64,000 bases of DNA from Papaver somniferum (taxonomy: Eukaryota > Streptophyta > Magnoliopsida > Ranunculales > Papaveraceae): positions 134,572,777 to 134,636,776 of the forward strand of contig NC_039361.1 in the NCBI RefSeq assembly GCF_003573695.1, read 5' to 3'. Both the position numbers and the translations under genes were made by a program. Positions 34,618 to 46,358 of this stretch are shown one piece after another. Below the pieces are notes generated by a model. The model saw only the letters and a list, made by a program, of their open reading frames with translations. It was not told the origin of the DNA and made no database searches. Numbering within the stretch: the first letter of the stretch is position 1; every line of letters starts with the position of its first letter.

Positions 34618-35531
34618 TGTGAATACCAATATTATGTGGAGAACGTGTCACGATCTTAGTGGTCGCATACAAATCCAACTATGTAGCCTTCGCTAGACAG
34701 AGGAACCTGAGTAGCAAAGGATACCTCCACAGATCTACTTTATCTTGCCCCAAGAAAGGAGACCTTGACGGTTGAGATGACAAGATTAAAAGCCTAGTCT
34801 ACAAAGAGGCAGCTGGCAAAGGGACAAAGGTAGATGACACATCTAATCAACATTAAATGCACAAATCTCTTATCTACACGCATGAGTCATGGAACGTGGA
34901 GAGAGAAGGCGTGGCAGAACCCGATTGGCAGAAGCTTACGGTGAAAGAAGGTACAACCTATACTAAGGTTGGGTAGTTCCCGAAGGAACGTGGTTCAGCT
35001 GAGGTGGCGGAATGCGACTTGAGAAAACATGCGGTAGACGAAGGTACCATTGGTACGAAAGGTATATCAGCAAACGATAGACCCAGAGGCAGCAAAGATA
35101 TACCTGGAGCAGAAGGGGATATAAATACCAAGCCTCACCAACAAACTAGAGGCATTCAAGATCTAGGAGAGAAGATCTAGTCTTAAGCTTATACCTCTTT
35201 AATGTTTAGAACTTAAGTATTTACTTCAACTTGAGTTCTCTATATTACTTTGGGAAGCATTTAAGATCTTTTGTAACCACCACAACTTAATAAAAAACAA
35301 TCACTCATTACTCCGTGGACGTAGACAAATGTCGAACCACATAATCTCTTGTGTCTCATGATAACTTAGAAGCTTTTACATTCTATTTATGTTCTTCGTT
35401 ATTATTGTGATCTTGGATATCCTTTAAAACTTAGTATTTTCAGTTCAACGGAGGTATCGATACTGCTTAGCATCAGATCCTCTGAGATGTATACATTACG
35501 TAGACTACGGGAAAACGATCGAGTAGTCACA
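34618..35531 (+). repeat. LTR 1 of the TAT array
   Basis: 914 bp from TGTGAATACC to GTAGTCACA. It contains a TATAAATACCAAGCC promoter box near 35120 and an AATAAAA poly(A)-type signal near 35290. It matches LTR 2 and LTR 3 throughout, but these two resemble each other more (for example CTGTAGAGCACGTGTC versus ATGTGGAGAACGTGTC here). Confidence 0.9.
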
Positions 35532-35532
35532 G

Positions 35533-35552
35533 TTTGGCGCCCACCATGTTTG
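35533..35552 (+). other. Primer binding site, copy 1
   Basis: TTTGGCGCCCACCATGTTTGG directly follows the LTR. TGG at the start pairs with a tRNA CCA end. The second copy at 47271 reads TTTGGCGCCCACCGTG. Confidence 0.7.
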
Positions 35553-36130
35553 GCTCAGATCTTGAGTTTAGACATAGTTTTACCTTTAACTTACATATCT
35601 TCTGTAACGAAGGGATCTATTCTTTTTAAATGATGAATCTCACTCTCTAGCGATTTGTTCATCCGTTATGTGTGTATGTTTTTTGAGTTCATAGCCACTA
35701 AAGATTTATCTTGTTACAGATCTACAAAAATTTCACAAAAGAGCGTGCTCACAAAACGCCAAAATCTTTGTTTTATACTAAAACAACCCTTTTTTAATAG
35801 AGCATATTTTTCAGATCTGAGAACCTTTGATTGACAGAGGAATCTCCTTGAGATTTTAAGGTAAAAAGATCTTCTAAAGCATTTAATAAGCTTGTTTTTC
35901 ACGAGATCTGACACCCTTCTTTATTGGTTTTCAACGTTTAAGGTTGTCTTTTCCAAGGGTGTCATAAACATTTAATACATGTCTTTCAAAGACACTATTT
36001 CAGTCCTTTTTCTGAAAAAAATGCTTAGCCGTCTTCTGTGTCAGAGCATTAATTGCTACTTTTAACGAAGGTACCCAACTAGCAGATTTCTTCGCTTTTA
36101 TGTGACCGCAGGATAACAAAAGCCGAAGGC

Positions 36131-37070
36131 ATGCAGAAACCAAATGATGTACCAACAAGCTCACGACCATCAATCACAAGAGGAAGATCCCAAAAGCCTT
36201 CTTAAGCAAATCAAAGGAATGAAGCAGAGGACGGGCAAAGCGAAATAGCAAGACGAACAATTGCTAACAAATCACCTATTCCTGCTGAAGGGATGGGACA
36301 GACATTGGAAGATCAACCAATCTACGACATGCCGTTACCGGAGCATCCTACCACTACAAAGCCACCTGCGGACAACGCAGGGTTACCCAGAACCTTAGCT
36401 CCTACAGGACGAGGGTTGGGAAACCTAACCCCAATACAGATAGATCCAGACGTACTAATTATAGTTGAAGGAGCGGAAAAATCTGAAGATCCATCTGACA
36501 ACACTCCTCAGGGAGGTGGAGCCCACAACGAAGATCAAATGGCGGCACAAATAGCAGCCTTGCTACTCCGTAATAAGGAAAACGAGGATGCAATGCACGA
36601 GATGGCCCAAGAGAACCAGAACCTCAAAGGTATGCTGGACATACAAATAGAAGGTTCCAAAACTCACCCTCCACCAAAGAGGCAAAAAAACTGAGCTATC
36701 TCAGGAAGACGAAGGGTGGATCTCAACCCACCAAAGGCCAATCAACCTAAGGGATCCAGGAAAGTGCACCACGATCCGGACGAAACGGACTCAACATACA
36801 AGCCATCTCAATCCTACTACGACAAAGCATTTTCCAAAGATGCTCACAATGTGAACATGGTTATGGAGCAAATTGAGAAAATGTGGAAGGAGATACAAGG
36901 CCTAAAAACTGGCCACGCAGGCGCAAGACTAGAAGAAGTGCTCTAAGAAGCAACCACGTCCCCACTATATTTTCGCATTTTGAGGGAACCCATCCCTCCG
37001 AAATGCACGGTACCTACGTTCCCGCATCCCATTAAATTTCTCAACAAAGGACGTCAACCAGGAGGTTGAA
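36131..37070 (+). pseudogene. gag remnant, TAT copy 1
   Basis: ATG at 36131 (MQKPNDVPTSS) with an early TAA near 36203, then a Pro/Thr-rich stretch and an acidic coiled segment (RNKENEDAMHEMAQENQNLK). A second TGA at 36691-36693 follows, then the SYYDKAFSKDAHNVNMVMEQ segment to the TAA at 36944. Near 37030 the sequence jumps directly to the bases that in copy 2 lie at 49841, so the central gag domain and its zinc-binding region are missing (about 1.07 kb lost). Gag would form the particle; here it cannot. Confidence 0.85.
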
Positions 37071-37652
37071 ATGCACAATGATCCATTTGTAATCACTCTT
37101 CCAATACACGGATGGAATGTCACGAAGGTCCTCGTTGATGGGGGCAGTTCGTTAAATGTGTTATTTTATGAACCCTACCTATGCATGGGTTTGACCGCAG
37201 AGCAAATGGATTCTTCCACTTGTACAATATATGGTTTTAATGGAGCAAACTCTAGACCAAAGGGGGAAATTGTCTTGCAGGTACATGCAGGACCTTTAGT
37301 AACCAACACACGCTTCTGCGTGGTGGAAGCACCTTCGCCCTACAATGTAATCATGGGCAGGCTATGGGTCCATAGATTGCGAGGAACAACTTCGACATAT
37401 CACCAATACCTACGCTTTCCTACACCTATGGGTGAAACGGAAATCAAAGGCAACCAGCAAGACGCAAGGCTATGCAATCTAGCAGAAACCAGACTCAACG
37501 AAGAAAGAACTACTGCCCAACAACACAAAAGAAAAGGACGTAAGGAAAACTCTAAGGCAGTGCAGGACGGAGCCTCGGTAACACCCAAAACCATATCAGC
37601 TCCGGAAACCAGCACCTCCGCTACCCCAGGGGCAGACATCTCCGCCAAATGA
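37071..37652 (+). CDS. Aspartic protease domain, TAT copy 1 (open)
   Basis: Open for 193 codons. It holds the retropepsin core VLVDGGSSLNVLFYE with the D-G/S catalytic motif, then a flap-like region and PSPYNVIMGRLWVHRLRG, the second conserved block. It processes the polyprotein. A Thr/Ser-rich linker leads towards reverse transcriptase. The frame is not joined to gag because of the deletion upstream. Confidence 0.85.
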   Translation: MHNDPFVITLPIHGWNVTKVLVDGGSSLNVLFYEPYLCMGLTAEQMDSSTCTIYGFNGANSRPKGEIVLQVHAGPLVTNTRFCVVEAPSPYNVIMGRLWVHRLRGTTSTYHQYLRFPTPMGETEIKGNQQDARLCNLAETRLNEERTTAQQHKRKGRKENSKAVQDGASVTPKTISAPETSTSATPGADISAK

Positions 37653-37751
37653 CAATTACAGAAAAGCACTCCTCAACGACCTCAACGACAAACCTGCTCA
37701 CCGGTGGAACCAACAAAGAAAATCAACATCGGAACATAGGTAGAACCAAAA

Positions 37752-38690
37752 ATGCTTAACATCAGAACTTTACTTGAAGAGGAAGAGGAGATGCAACTAC
37801 AAGGGTTACTAAGGGAATACGCAGACGTCTTTGCATGGTCAATGGAAGACATGCCAAGAATTCACCCGAATTTGGTCTCACACACCCTTCGGCTCAGACC
37901 GGAGATACCACCGTTTAAACAACGTATCCGTAAAGTGGCAGATATCTACCACGAAGGGGTAGAGAAAGAGTTACAAAAACTACTCGCATCTGGATTCATA
38001 CGAGAAGTCAAATATCCTACGTGGATATCCAACATGGTAATCGTACCTAAGAAGAACGGAGGCGTGCGCATTTGCATCGACTTTAGAAATCTCAACAAAG
38101 CATGCCCCAAGGACAGCTACCCACTGCCAAACATTGACCAACTGGTCAACGCAACTGAAGGCCACCAAAGACTATCCTTTATGGATGGATAGTCAGGCTA
38201 CAACCAAATATCCCTTGCAGAAGAAGATCAGGAGCATACTGCATTCTTTACCCCACGAGGCCTGTATTGTTATACAAGGATGCCTTTTGGACTAAAAAAC
38301 GCGGGGGCAACGTACCAACGATTAGTAGACAAAATCTTCAAGCCTTGGATAGGCAAAATATTGGAGGTTTACGTAGACGATATGCTTGTCAAAGGCAAAG
38401 AAGTAAAAAACCATCTCTCAGAACTAAGGGAAATATTCGAAGCCATGAGAAACTCCACATGAAGGTGAACCCGGACAAATGCACGTTCGGAGTTACCTCA
38501 GGAAAATTCTTGGGTTACTTGGTAACTAAGCGAGGAATTGAAGTAGACCCCGAAAGGGTCAGGTCAATAATGGAGATACCATATCCACAAACTCTAAAAG
38601 GAGTACAAAATCTAAATGGAATTTTATCTTCCATGGGAAGATTCATAGCAAGATCGTCAGATAAATCCAAAGCATTTTCGATACGCTAAG
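37752..38690 (+). pseudogene. Reverse transcriptase, TAT copy 1
   Basis: Fingers: RKVADIYHEGVEKELQKLL and WISNMVIVPKKNGGVRICID. Palm: SFMDG-SGYNQI, then MPFGLKNAGATYQRLVDKIF and the catalytic YVDDMLVKGKE. The codon after SFMDG is TAG (38190-38192) where family members have Tyr, and the same stop is in copy 2. A one-base deletion near 38457 moves the thumb (KVNPDKCTFGV-SGKFLGYLV) to another frame. No active enzyme can be made. Confidence 0.9.
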
Positions 38691-39200
38691 GAAAAGAAAC
38701 AGGTTCATGTGGACCGCAAAGTGCGAACAAGCCTTTCACAAGATCAAAGAATACTTAGCATCCGTACCCATTCTGCAGAAGCCGGAGCCAGGTGAGATAC
38801 TCACCCTATACCTAGCAGCAACAAGCTACGCTGTGAGCGTAGTGTTGGTACGAGACTAAGGACAAGAAGAAAAGCCCATATACTACATCATCAAGACACT
38901 CAGTTCAGCGGAGCGTAATTACACTAAGGTGGAGCAACTTATATATGACTTAGTAGTGGCAACACAGAAACTAAGGATATTTTTCGATGCACACACCATT
39001 CGAGTTTTCACAAATGCTCAAATAAGTCAAATCCTTGACAGCACGGAGAAAATTGGAAGAGCGGAAAAATGGAACGCCATGATCAAACAATTTCACATAA
39101 TCTTCGAAACAAGGAAAGCTGAGAAATCACAAATCTTAGCAAACTTCCTAGCGGACCTACCTCTCAATGACGAAACAGAGATAGATGACATCCCAGGAAT
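38691..39200 (+). pseudogene. RNase H domain 1 (retroviral type), TAT copy 1
   Basis: KCEQAFHKIKEYL, PGEILTLYLAATSYAVSVVLVRD, KPIYYIIKTLSSAERNYTKVE and AQISQILDSTEKIGRAEKWN are the usual gypsy RNase H blocks, followed by ILANFLADLP. A TAG after VLVRD interrupts it here but not in copy 2. It is normally needed to remove RNA from the RNA-DNA hybrid. Confidence 0.85.
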
Positions 39201-39237
39201 GGAGGAAGATAAGCCAGAATCAGAAGACCTCCTCGAA

Positions 39238-39690
39238 CCGCAAAATTCACGAAGGTGGGAAATCTTCGTAGATGGATCCTCAAACGGAGAAGGGGCAGGC
39301 ATAGGGATTGTGATAACAACCCCTACCGGAGACCGACTCATCTATGCGTTCAGATTATAATTCAAACAATACACTAACAACATCACGGAGTATGGGGCGG
39401 TCATACTTGGTCTACGCTTAACACATGAGCTGGGCTTATCAGATGTTCGTTTGACTAGTGACTCACAATTGGTCATTAGACAAATCGAGCTCAAATATCA
39501 AACTCTGGATCCAATATTATCTTCGTACCTGAAGTTAACACAGGAGCATGCATCAAAGATCAACAAGGTCACATTCAAGCATGTCTGTCGAAAAGACAAC
39601 AGACACGCAGATGCCTTAGCATTCATATCATCAATGTTGAGGGACAGAAACACTAACTCTGTCCAAATTGAGAGAATCTATGAGCCTTAG
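39238..39690 (+). pseudogene. Second, archaeal-type RNase H (aRNH), TAT copy 1
   Basis: RRWEIFVDGSSNGEGAGIGIVI carries the first catalytic Asp, NNITEYGAVILGL the Glu, TSDSQLVIRQI the second Asp and KDNRHADAL the last Asp. Presence of this extra domain downstream of the ordinary RNase H defines the TAT branch. An in-frame TAA after FRL (39358-39360), where a Glu codon is expected, is shared with copy 2. Confidence 0.85.
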
Positions 39691-39723
39691 ATAGAAGGAC
39701 TAACCTCAGGAGTTGAGTAAGCC

Positions 39724-41222
39724 TTGGTGGTCCAAACTAGGGCCATGAGAGAAGCAGAAAAAGCGAAAGAAGATGAAGGAATGGAAAACCCAGTTAACGA
39801 AGACGACGAGTCTGACAAAGATCAGTCTATGTCAGACGAAAGCAACGAAGGCGAAGCGAAATACGATTGGAGAATCCCAATTCACCAGTACCTTGACAAA
39901 GGTACCCTACCCACATATGTCAAAGAAGCTCGAAAACTCGAATCAAAGGCAGCAATGTATAGCCTACGAGATGGAATACTGTATATAGCCTACAAGATGG
40001 AATACTATATAAAAGGTCATTTATTGGACCTATGATGTGGTGCCTCTCATAAATCGAAGGTAGAAGAATATTGCATGATATACACAGCGGAGATACTAGC
40101 AATCATAGTGGAAGAAGGTCCTTGGCGATCAAAGCCAAAATGCAAGGATACTATTGGATAAGCATGGATGAAGATGCAAAGAACGTAGCAAGGCGTTGCG
40201 AAAGATGCCAACGCTTTGCTAGGAAGATTAAAGCACCAGCAACGGAGCTTAACTCGGTCATCAGCCCATGGCCGTTCTTCAAATGGGGAATTCACATTGT
40301 TGGACCCTTGATAGAGGGGACATCGAAAAGAAGGTACCTTATCGTGGCTACGGATTACTTCACCAAATGGGTGGAAGCAAGGGCTTTGGCAAGAATTAGG
40401 GACACAGATGTCTTTAAATTCTTGTTTGAGCAAATCATCTGCAGGTTCGGAATACCAGCCGCTATAGTCTCTATCAATGGAAAGCAGTTGGAAGGAAAGA
40501 ACATAGACATGTTGTTTAACACATTCAACATTCAGAAAAACAAGCCTACTCCAATATACCCTAAGAGAAATGGGAAAGCTGAGGCCACGAACAAGACAAT
40601 AGCAATAAACTTAAAAAAGAAGCTGGGGGAATACTAGAAAAGATGGTGTGAACAGCTGCACAATGTCCTATGGGCCTACCGTACTACTAGAAGGACAGCC
40701 ATGGGAGAAACTCCATTCTTGCTAACCTACGGAGCCGAAGCCGTCATCCCGACGGAGATAATACGGCCAACAACGAAAACGGAGGCATGGGAAAAGAACC
40801 TGACAACAGATCTTATGTTGGAAAAGCTTGATGATCTTGAAGAAAGGCGAGAAGTGGATTTGAAAAGGATGGTAAATTACCAACGAAGGCTAGCTCGTGA
40901 ATACAACAAACGGGCAATTCCTAGAAACTTTGTGGTTGAAGAATACGTACTACGTCAAATAGCACCATATCAAAGGGAGAGAGTGGGGAAAACTAGATCC
41001 AACATGGGACGGACCCTACATCATACACGATATTGTCGGGAAAGGTTCATACTACCTAAGGAACCTCAAAGGAGAAGTATTGCAACACCCTTGGAACGCA
41101 ATGTACCTAAAGAAGTACTACCCGTAAGTGAATGGTTATTACTCAGGAGAAGAAGGGAGGGGGCAATGGCCCACCATGTTTTATCCCTGATCAAAGTTAT
41201 TATAAACATAGCTAATCAATGA
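39724..41222 (+). pseudogene. Integrase region, TAT copy 1
   Basis: An acidic linker (39724-40035) with DWRIPIHQYLDKGTLP precedes the zinc domain (HDIHSG...H, then CERCQRF, an H2C2 motif). The core has WGIHIVGP, so the first catalytic Asp (kept as WGVDIVGP in copy 2) is His. VSINGKQ stands in place of SDNG, so the second Asp is lost too; KAEATNKTI keeps the Glu. A TAG follows LGEY at 40636. The C-terminal part shifts frame near 40980. No chromodomain is seen. Confidence 0.85.
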
Positions 41223-41805
41223 AAGAAACTTTTTGCTAAGAAAAAGTACATGTTGATTAAATACAAGCTGGGTTAGAATAGACACCCTCCATAAGAACTG
41301 ACGATGAGGCAAGGCACGGCATAACTGCGATATGTCAATCTCGGATCTTAAGGGCAAATGAATCCCACTAAAAGGAAAATAATAAGTAATATATCCCACA
41401 AAGAGAGATACCTTGTCGAAGTAAAGCATTCATCGCGCTGAACGCGTAGGGTTACAGGAAAATTATTGCCCACGTAGGAGCCCTCGCCACCACGGTACCT
41501 TCTGGCCAAAGGATACTTGGGTAGGATGATGAATGTTCCACCAAAGGTTAAGCACACCTTATCACCTTGTGATGACTCGAATGTGCAAATGATTAGACAC
41601 GACACGTCTACATATATTTATATAATAATAAAGGTACCATAATAGTGTTACCAAAATACGACTAACATGTCTTAAAAGTCGCAGATGACAAAGGTTCAGA
41701 ACGTAACAAAGAGTTGTTTCAAGGAAAGGAGACAGTAAAGGCCCCTCAGCTGGGGGAATAATACAACAAATAAGTTCAGTTGGAAACAAAGCCAGCATAA
41801 CGTGA
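41223..41805. other. Spacer between integrase and the antisense gene, copy 1
   Basis: About 580 bp separating convergent plus-strand pol and minus-strand gene. It should hold the 3' UTR of the antisense unit (AATAATAAAGG near 41620). No coding signature was seen. Its counterpart is 58741-59321. Confidence 0.4.
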
Positions 41806-44800
41806 TCATGGGTAAGGAATACGGGGAAAGACAACTCCCTCAGCCTGGAGCTCAGCCTCCGTAAAGGCATCATTGATGTAATCAATGGAAGAACGCTCAA
41901 ATTGCACCTTCATCTGAGAAGCCTGAGCCTCTAGATCCGAAGCAGACTTCTGGCGAGCTCCATCATCTGAGCGCTAAGATGATCATTAGCTTGCTGAAGC
42001 GTCTCAGCCTTGAACTTAGCAGCGGAATCAAACTGGCGAGATATTTCCAACGCAGATATCTGACCCTCAAGGCGGCTAATCTTGGCATTTGCACCTACCA
42101 ACTTCTCCTGGAGACCTGCGGATACGAACGGTATCAGCAACAAGAAAAAGCAGTTGAAGACACAAAGGACGCTATGGAAAAATAATTATCCTAAGCTACC
42201 TCCGACATGGGTAAGGGATTCATCTAAACTATGCTGAGCCTCAACAAGATCCACCTTAGCCGCATCATGATCTTCCACAGGGGTATCCCTTTCCGTCCGG
42301 AGATCATCAACATCTATCCGGAGCGAAGCATTCTCAGAGGATAAAGCTTAGTACACACTCTCTAACTCTTCAAACCTTCTTACTAAAGATGCATGAGACA
42401 TGGAAGAAGGCACGGAGCTGGCATCGACAATTTTGTTCTTAAGAGAACAAACCTCAGAATTCAAGACATTACGTTTCGCAGTGACCTTAGCTAAGGAAGC
42501 ACAAGCATCTTCAAAATCGGCATGATACTTCTTGCGAATAAATTCTTGAGCTGAGAGACGTTTCTCGACTAAGGAAATATCCTCATTTTGCTTTAAAATG
42601 AGACTCTCCTTTTATTTAAGGGCTTCGTCACACTCCTTACGAAGCAAAGCCATCTGCTTCACTAAGTCCGCATTATGGGCAGACTCAAGGGAAAGTTAGG
42701 CCTCATTATGAACGGTTACGTTCATCATCCTATCAGATTTCTTTTGATAATACCAAACGTCAGAAGTTAACTTATCCACTTGATCTTGGATATACCTAAG
42801 TTCACTAGAGATACCGTCTGACAGACGAAGGTTGTCTTAGGGCTATGTAACCGAAAATGAAGAAAAATCTAAGGAGAAGAAGAAACAAACCTATGACTTT
42901 AGAGGATTCAGCGTCTAAGGCAGAATCAGTAGCTTTGCGCCCATCCTCAGCAACCTTGGAAGCATTATTATCTCTCTCAAGAACCAATAAGCAAGCTTCC
43001 AGTGATCTTTGAGTCTTCCTCAGATCGTCCACTAACGAAGATATCTTAGAAACAGAAGCAACATCACTCGACGAAGGCTGTTGTGCAATAGCAAGCGCAT
43101 ATTATTGACGAGCGCGTTCCAACAAGGCACTCAAATGAGTATACTTAGCTCTATAAACCTTGACTAAGGTTTAGCCAACATCGATCTGCTTGCAAAGCTG
43201 CAAACAAAGGAGTATAAGAGCGAACGGAGGATCAAATTAAGAAGAAAAATAATAAGGTGAGAATCACTTACTGAGAATGCTGAGAGACGAGGGAGGAAAG
43301 CGTATGTGTCCATGAAAGCCTCCATCTCTTGGATGCTATCCCTTCGGATCTCACCAAAGCTCTGACTGGAGCGAAGGCAATCAGGGTCAAAGAACAAGTC
43401 TTTAGCTGCACGATACTGGGAAGATAGCACATCCAGCTGCGAAGCTATCTCAAAAGAACTACCAAGATGATGATGATCAACTCCAACAGAAAAGGGACCC
43501 TTGGAATTCCGCAGGATGGCTTCAAGAATAGCGTCATCAGAACTACCTAAGCTCAAGCTCTCCGACAGCTTACCTTGGCTAGGTTCAGCAGCAACTCTCT
43601 CGTTCGTTTGAGCACGGACATGGGGCACGACTACTGAACCCTCACCACGACAAAGAGACGTCATGGTGGATGAGCTAGGAATATAAGGAAGAGCTTTATA
43701 ACCTCCCAAATCCATGTCACTGGCAAAAGGAAGATTACCTAGTACGGTCCAGTCTGGTGATGAAGGTGGGGGTCCAATAGCTTTGCTAACAGGGGCATTA
43801 GAGACAGACTGAGCACTCCCTAGTGAAGCAGAAGCAACATCGAAGGAGAAGCTAGCTAGTGAAATCACAACCTTATTTTTCGGCTGCGAGTCTGAACTAC
43901 CATCCCTCACTGTGGGGGTAACAACCTTAGCAAATGAACCGCTTGACTAAAGGGAGGTGACAAGAGACGAAGGGAGACTCTTAGAAGACACAACAGCAGC
44001 TCCAGCAGCGGAAGAAATAGCAGGCAATGCTTTGCTAGGAACAGAGAACGAAGGTATCTTCAAAGACAATGTAGGAGCAGGGGATTGTACACTAACAGGC
44101 TCGACCAACTGAGCACCAGTACCAACAAGAAGGTTCTCACCCTCAACTGAGGCAACTCGGACGGGACTAGGGTTATCTATGGAAAAATCCTCCTCAATAT
44201 CATCAAAATGATGGCTGAGGACAGTATCCTCGATATCATCCATGTCTTCGTCACCTGGTACCTCGCCAGCAGCCTTAAGATCCTCGTCCAAAATATCAAG
44301 ATCAATAACAGTCTTCAATTTGCCCTTCCTCTGGAAAGACTATAAAGGAACACATGCGTCAGCTAAGAATCAGGGGCAAGGCACTAAGGAACTTACAAAC
44401 ACAAAGGTATGATAATGATCCTTACCTCCGCAGGTATTTCATCCAAAGCCTTTCTCTTCCTAGTCCTTGTGGTTACAGAGTTACCAGCAGAGCCTGGAGC
44501 AGTCCCAGCAGAAGAAGCAGGGGCAGCCTGCAAAAGAAAACCATTAGAAAATCAGACAAAGATATCAAAAAAGACAAAGACACCTAAGAAGACACGAATG
44601 TACCTCATGAGAAGCAATAGGATTAAAAATCCTAGGCCGATACCCATCATACTTCTCGGGCAAAGAACGAGCTGAACGAGGGACAAAAGGATCTGCGGTG
44701 GTGAAACCATAGGCCCAAGGACCAACCACACAAAGAGGAGTACGAGCCCAACAATCATCATGATCAAGACGGATGCGGTCATACTTCGACAAAGGCATCC

Positions 44801-45538
44801 TAGCAGAATAGGGATGATATTCAAACCAGTCTTATCAATCTCCTCCAGCAAGCAAAGGAAATTGCCTTCCCTAATCTGCCTAGCAGTAACATGAATGCGA
44901 CGAGGGCCAACACTCCAAGGAAGAAGGTTACTTTTCTTAATAGCATCGGCATATGCAGCATTGAAGTTGGCAGGGGTATAATCCTCCTGCTTGGATCTAC
45001 CTTCAGCAAAGGGGTCATAGGACTTCAAAGTAGTGTTTCCTTTGCTACGATACCAACTCTCACGAAGGGCACGCCAGTAATTACCAGTATACTGCATAAC
45101 TCCTCGGACCTGAGTCTTATTTTCCGGATCATCCCGGGTAGACAAGACGTCGTAATAGAAAGGATCCTTTCTACTAAACAAGGAGAGGAACGTACCCGCG
45201 GCCAATTGGCCAACACTAATCAGAATATTATTCTCATCGTAAGGAAAATCTCGAATAAGAGACTCGGTGATAACATCAGGGCCGTTGACAAAGGAAATCT
45301 CAAACTTATGAAGACGAAAAGACTTAGCAATCTCCGCAATGTACAGATGAGCAAAGCTATCTTTGTCACGCAGCTGAAGCCTCTGAATCTCATAATGAAG
45401 AGGAGGAGGAATATATTCAATAGCAACTTCTTGAACCTCAGGGTCCGAAGACTCCTAAGGGACCATAGCCATCTCAGTCCCAACAGGTACCTCAGAATCC
45501 TCAGGAGGAGGAGATGGCGTAGCATCAGGATGATCCAT
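41806..45538 (-). pseudogene. Antisense six-exon accessory gene of the TAT element, copy 1
   Basis: Exons on the minus strand: 45538-44604, 44527-44426, 44330-43272, 43197-42891, 42835-42200, 42115-41806. Introns are GT-AG and short. Exon 1 codes a folded-looking domain (FVNGPDVITES-like, YTPANFNAAYADAIKKSNLLPW, KYDGYRPRIFNP). Exon 2 holds a basic TRTRKRK, a possible nuclear signal. Exon 3 is acidic then Ser/Pro/Ala-rich. Exons 4-6 are Glu/Lys/Leu/Gln-rich with predicted coiled coils (ANAKISRLEGQISALEISRQ). Some TAT elements (maize Grande gene23, Retand) are known to carry an antisense ORF in this place; identity with those is my inference. Defects here: TAG in exon 1 (shared), one-base losses in exons 1 and 6, TAG in exon 3, TAA in exon 4, TAA in exon 5. 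Not translatable as it stands. Confidence 0.75.
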
Positions 45539-46186
45539 TCGCGGGGGAGGATTAGCCGACGAAGATACCTTCGTACATGGGTTTTACTTCTCCATCAACA
45601 ATAGCAGAGGAAAATTGCAGAGGAAAACTTCTCCAATTTTTCGGGATCCTAACACCAACAGGAAGAACTTCTCCATCAACAATGGCAGAGGAAAATTGAA
45701 GTTCATTCAAGAGCAAATTAGGGGAAAAAACTGACGTACTTTGGGCATGGGTTTTACTTAACCAACCAAAGGGGACATTTTAAACACATCATGGGGCAAA
45801 ATCAAGGGCCATTAACCGCATGATCAAAATTGCAGACGAAGAACAGTCATGGCAGGATAACCATCAAAATACAAAATGGGAGGAAACCCAAGTTCTCATA
45901 CAGCGCGAGCAAGTAAAAAAGAACAAGAATTCTCACATGCAATTATAACATCAACATCAGTAACCCCCTAGTCAAAGAAGGAGACACAGGGCCAAGCATG
46001 AAGAAAATCAAAACTAAAAAACGAGTATCACTTACTTGTACGATCAACTGTGGAGCCAAAGCACTCGAAGAATCAAAAGTAGGGAGGAGAAGTTAGCATA
46101 AGAATCTCAGTGAAAGAGATGGAGAGCGACAGTTCGAAGAAGAAGAAGAAAGCGAATTAATAAAAATTCATTCTCTTTATTCCCTT

Positions 46187-46192
46187 CTTATA
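46187..46192 (-). promoter_or_regulatory. TATA-like box of the antisense gene, copy 1
   Basis: On the minus strand GCCTATAAGAAGGG lies about 650 bp upstream of the ATG. A CT-rich leader follows, with a strong splice donor ACAA/GTAAGTG at 46036/46035, which indicates a 5'-UTR intron. The same arrangement recurs at 63641. Confidence 0.5.
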
Positions 46193-46341
46193 GGCGGCTG
46201 GAGAATCCAAAAATTTGGATGTGCCGAAATTCAAGGGGAAGTTATTGCGTGAAAGGACATGTAGGGACCACCTAATCGGTACGTGCAAAAATGGCTGCGT
46301 AACGGAAGTTTTCTTCCAATTCTACCAAACGGTAGAATATG

Positions 46342-46358
46342 AAAGAAAAGGGGCAAAC
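46342..46358 (+). other. Polypurine tract before LTR 2
   Basis: GAAAGAAAAGGGGCAAAC stands directly before the TG of the LTR, the usual primer for plus-strand DNA synthesis. An identical tract precedes LTR 3. Confidence 0.75.

Noticed and set aside
41806..45538. Host gene inserted into the retroelement
   Set aside because: Both element copies carry it in the same place with the same promoter, so it belongs to the element family rather than being a local host gene.
44891..45604. 237-codon plus-strand open frame
   Set aside because: Complement of exon 1 of the antisense gene; Arg/Leu/Ile-rich without domain, and the equivalent in copy 2 is differently broken.
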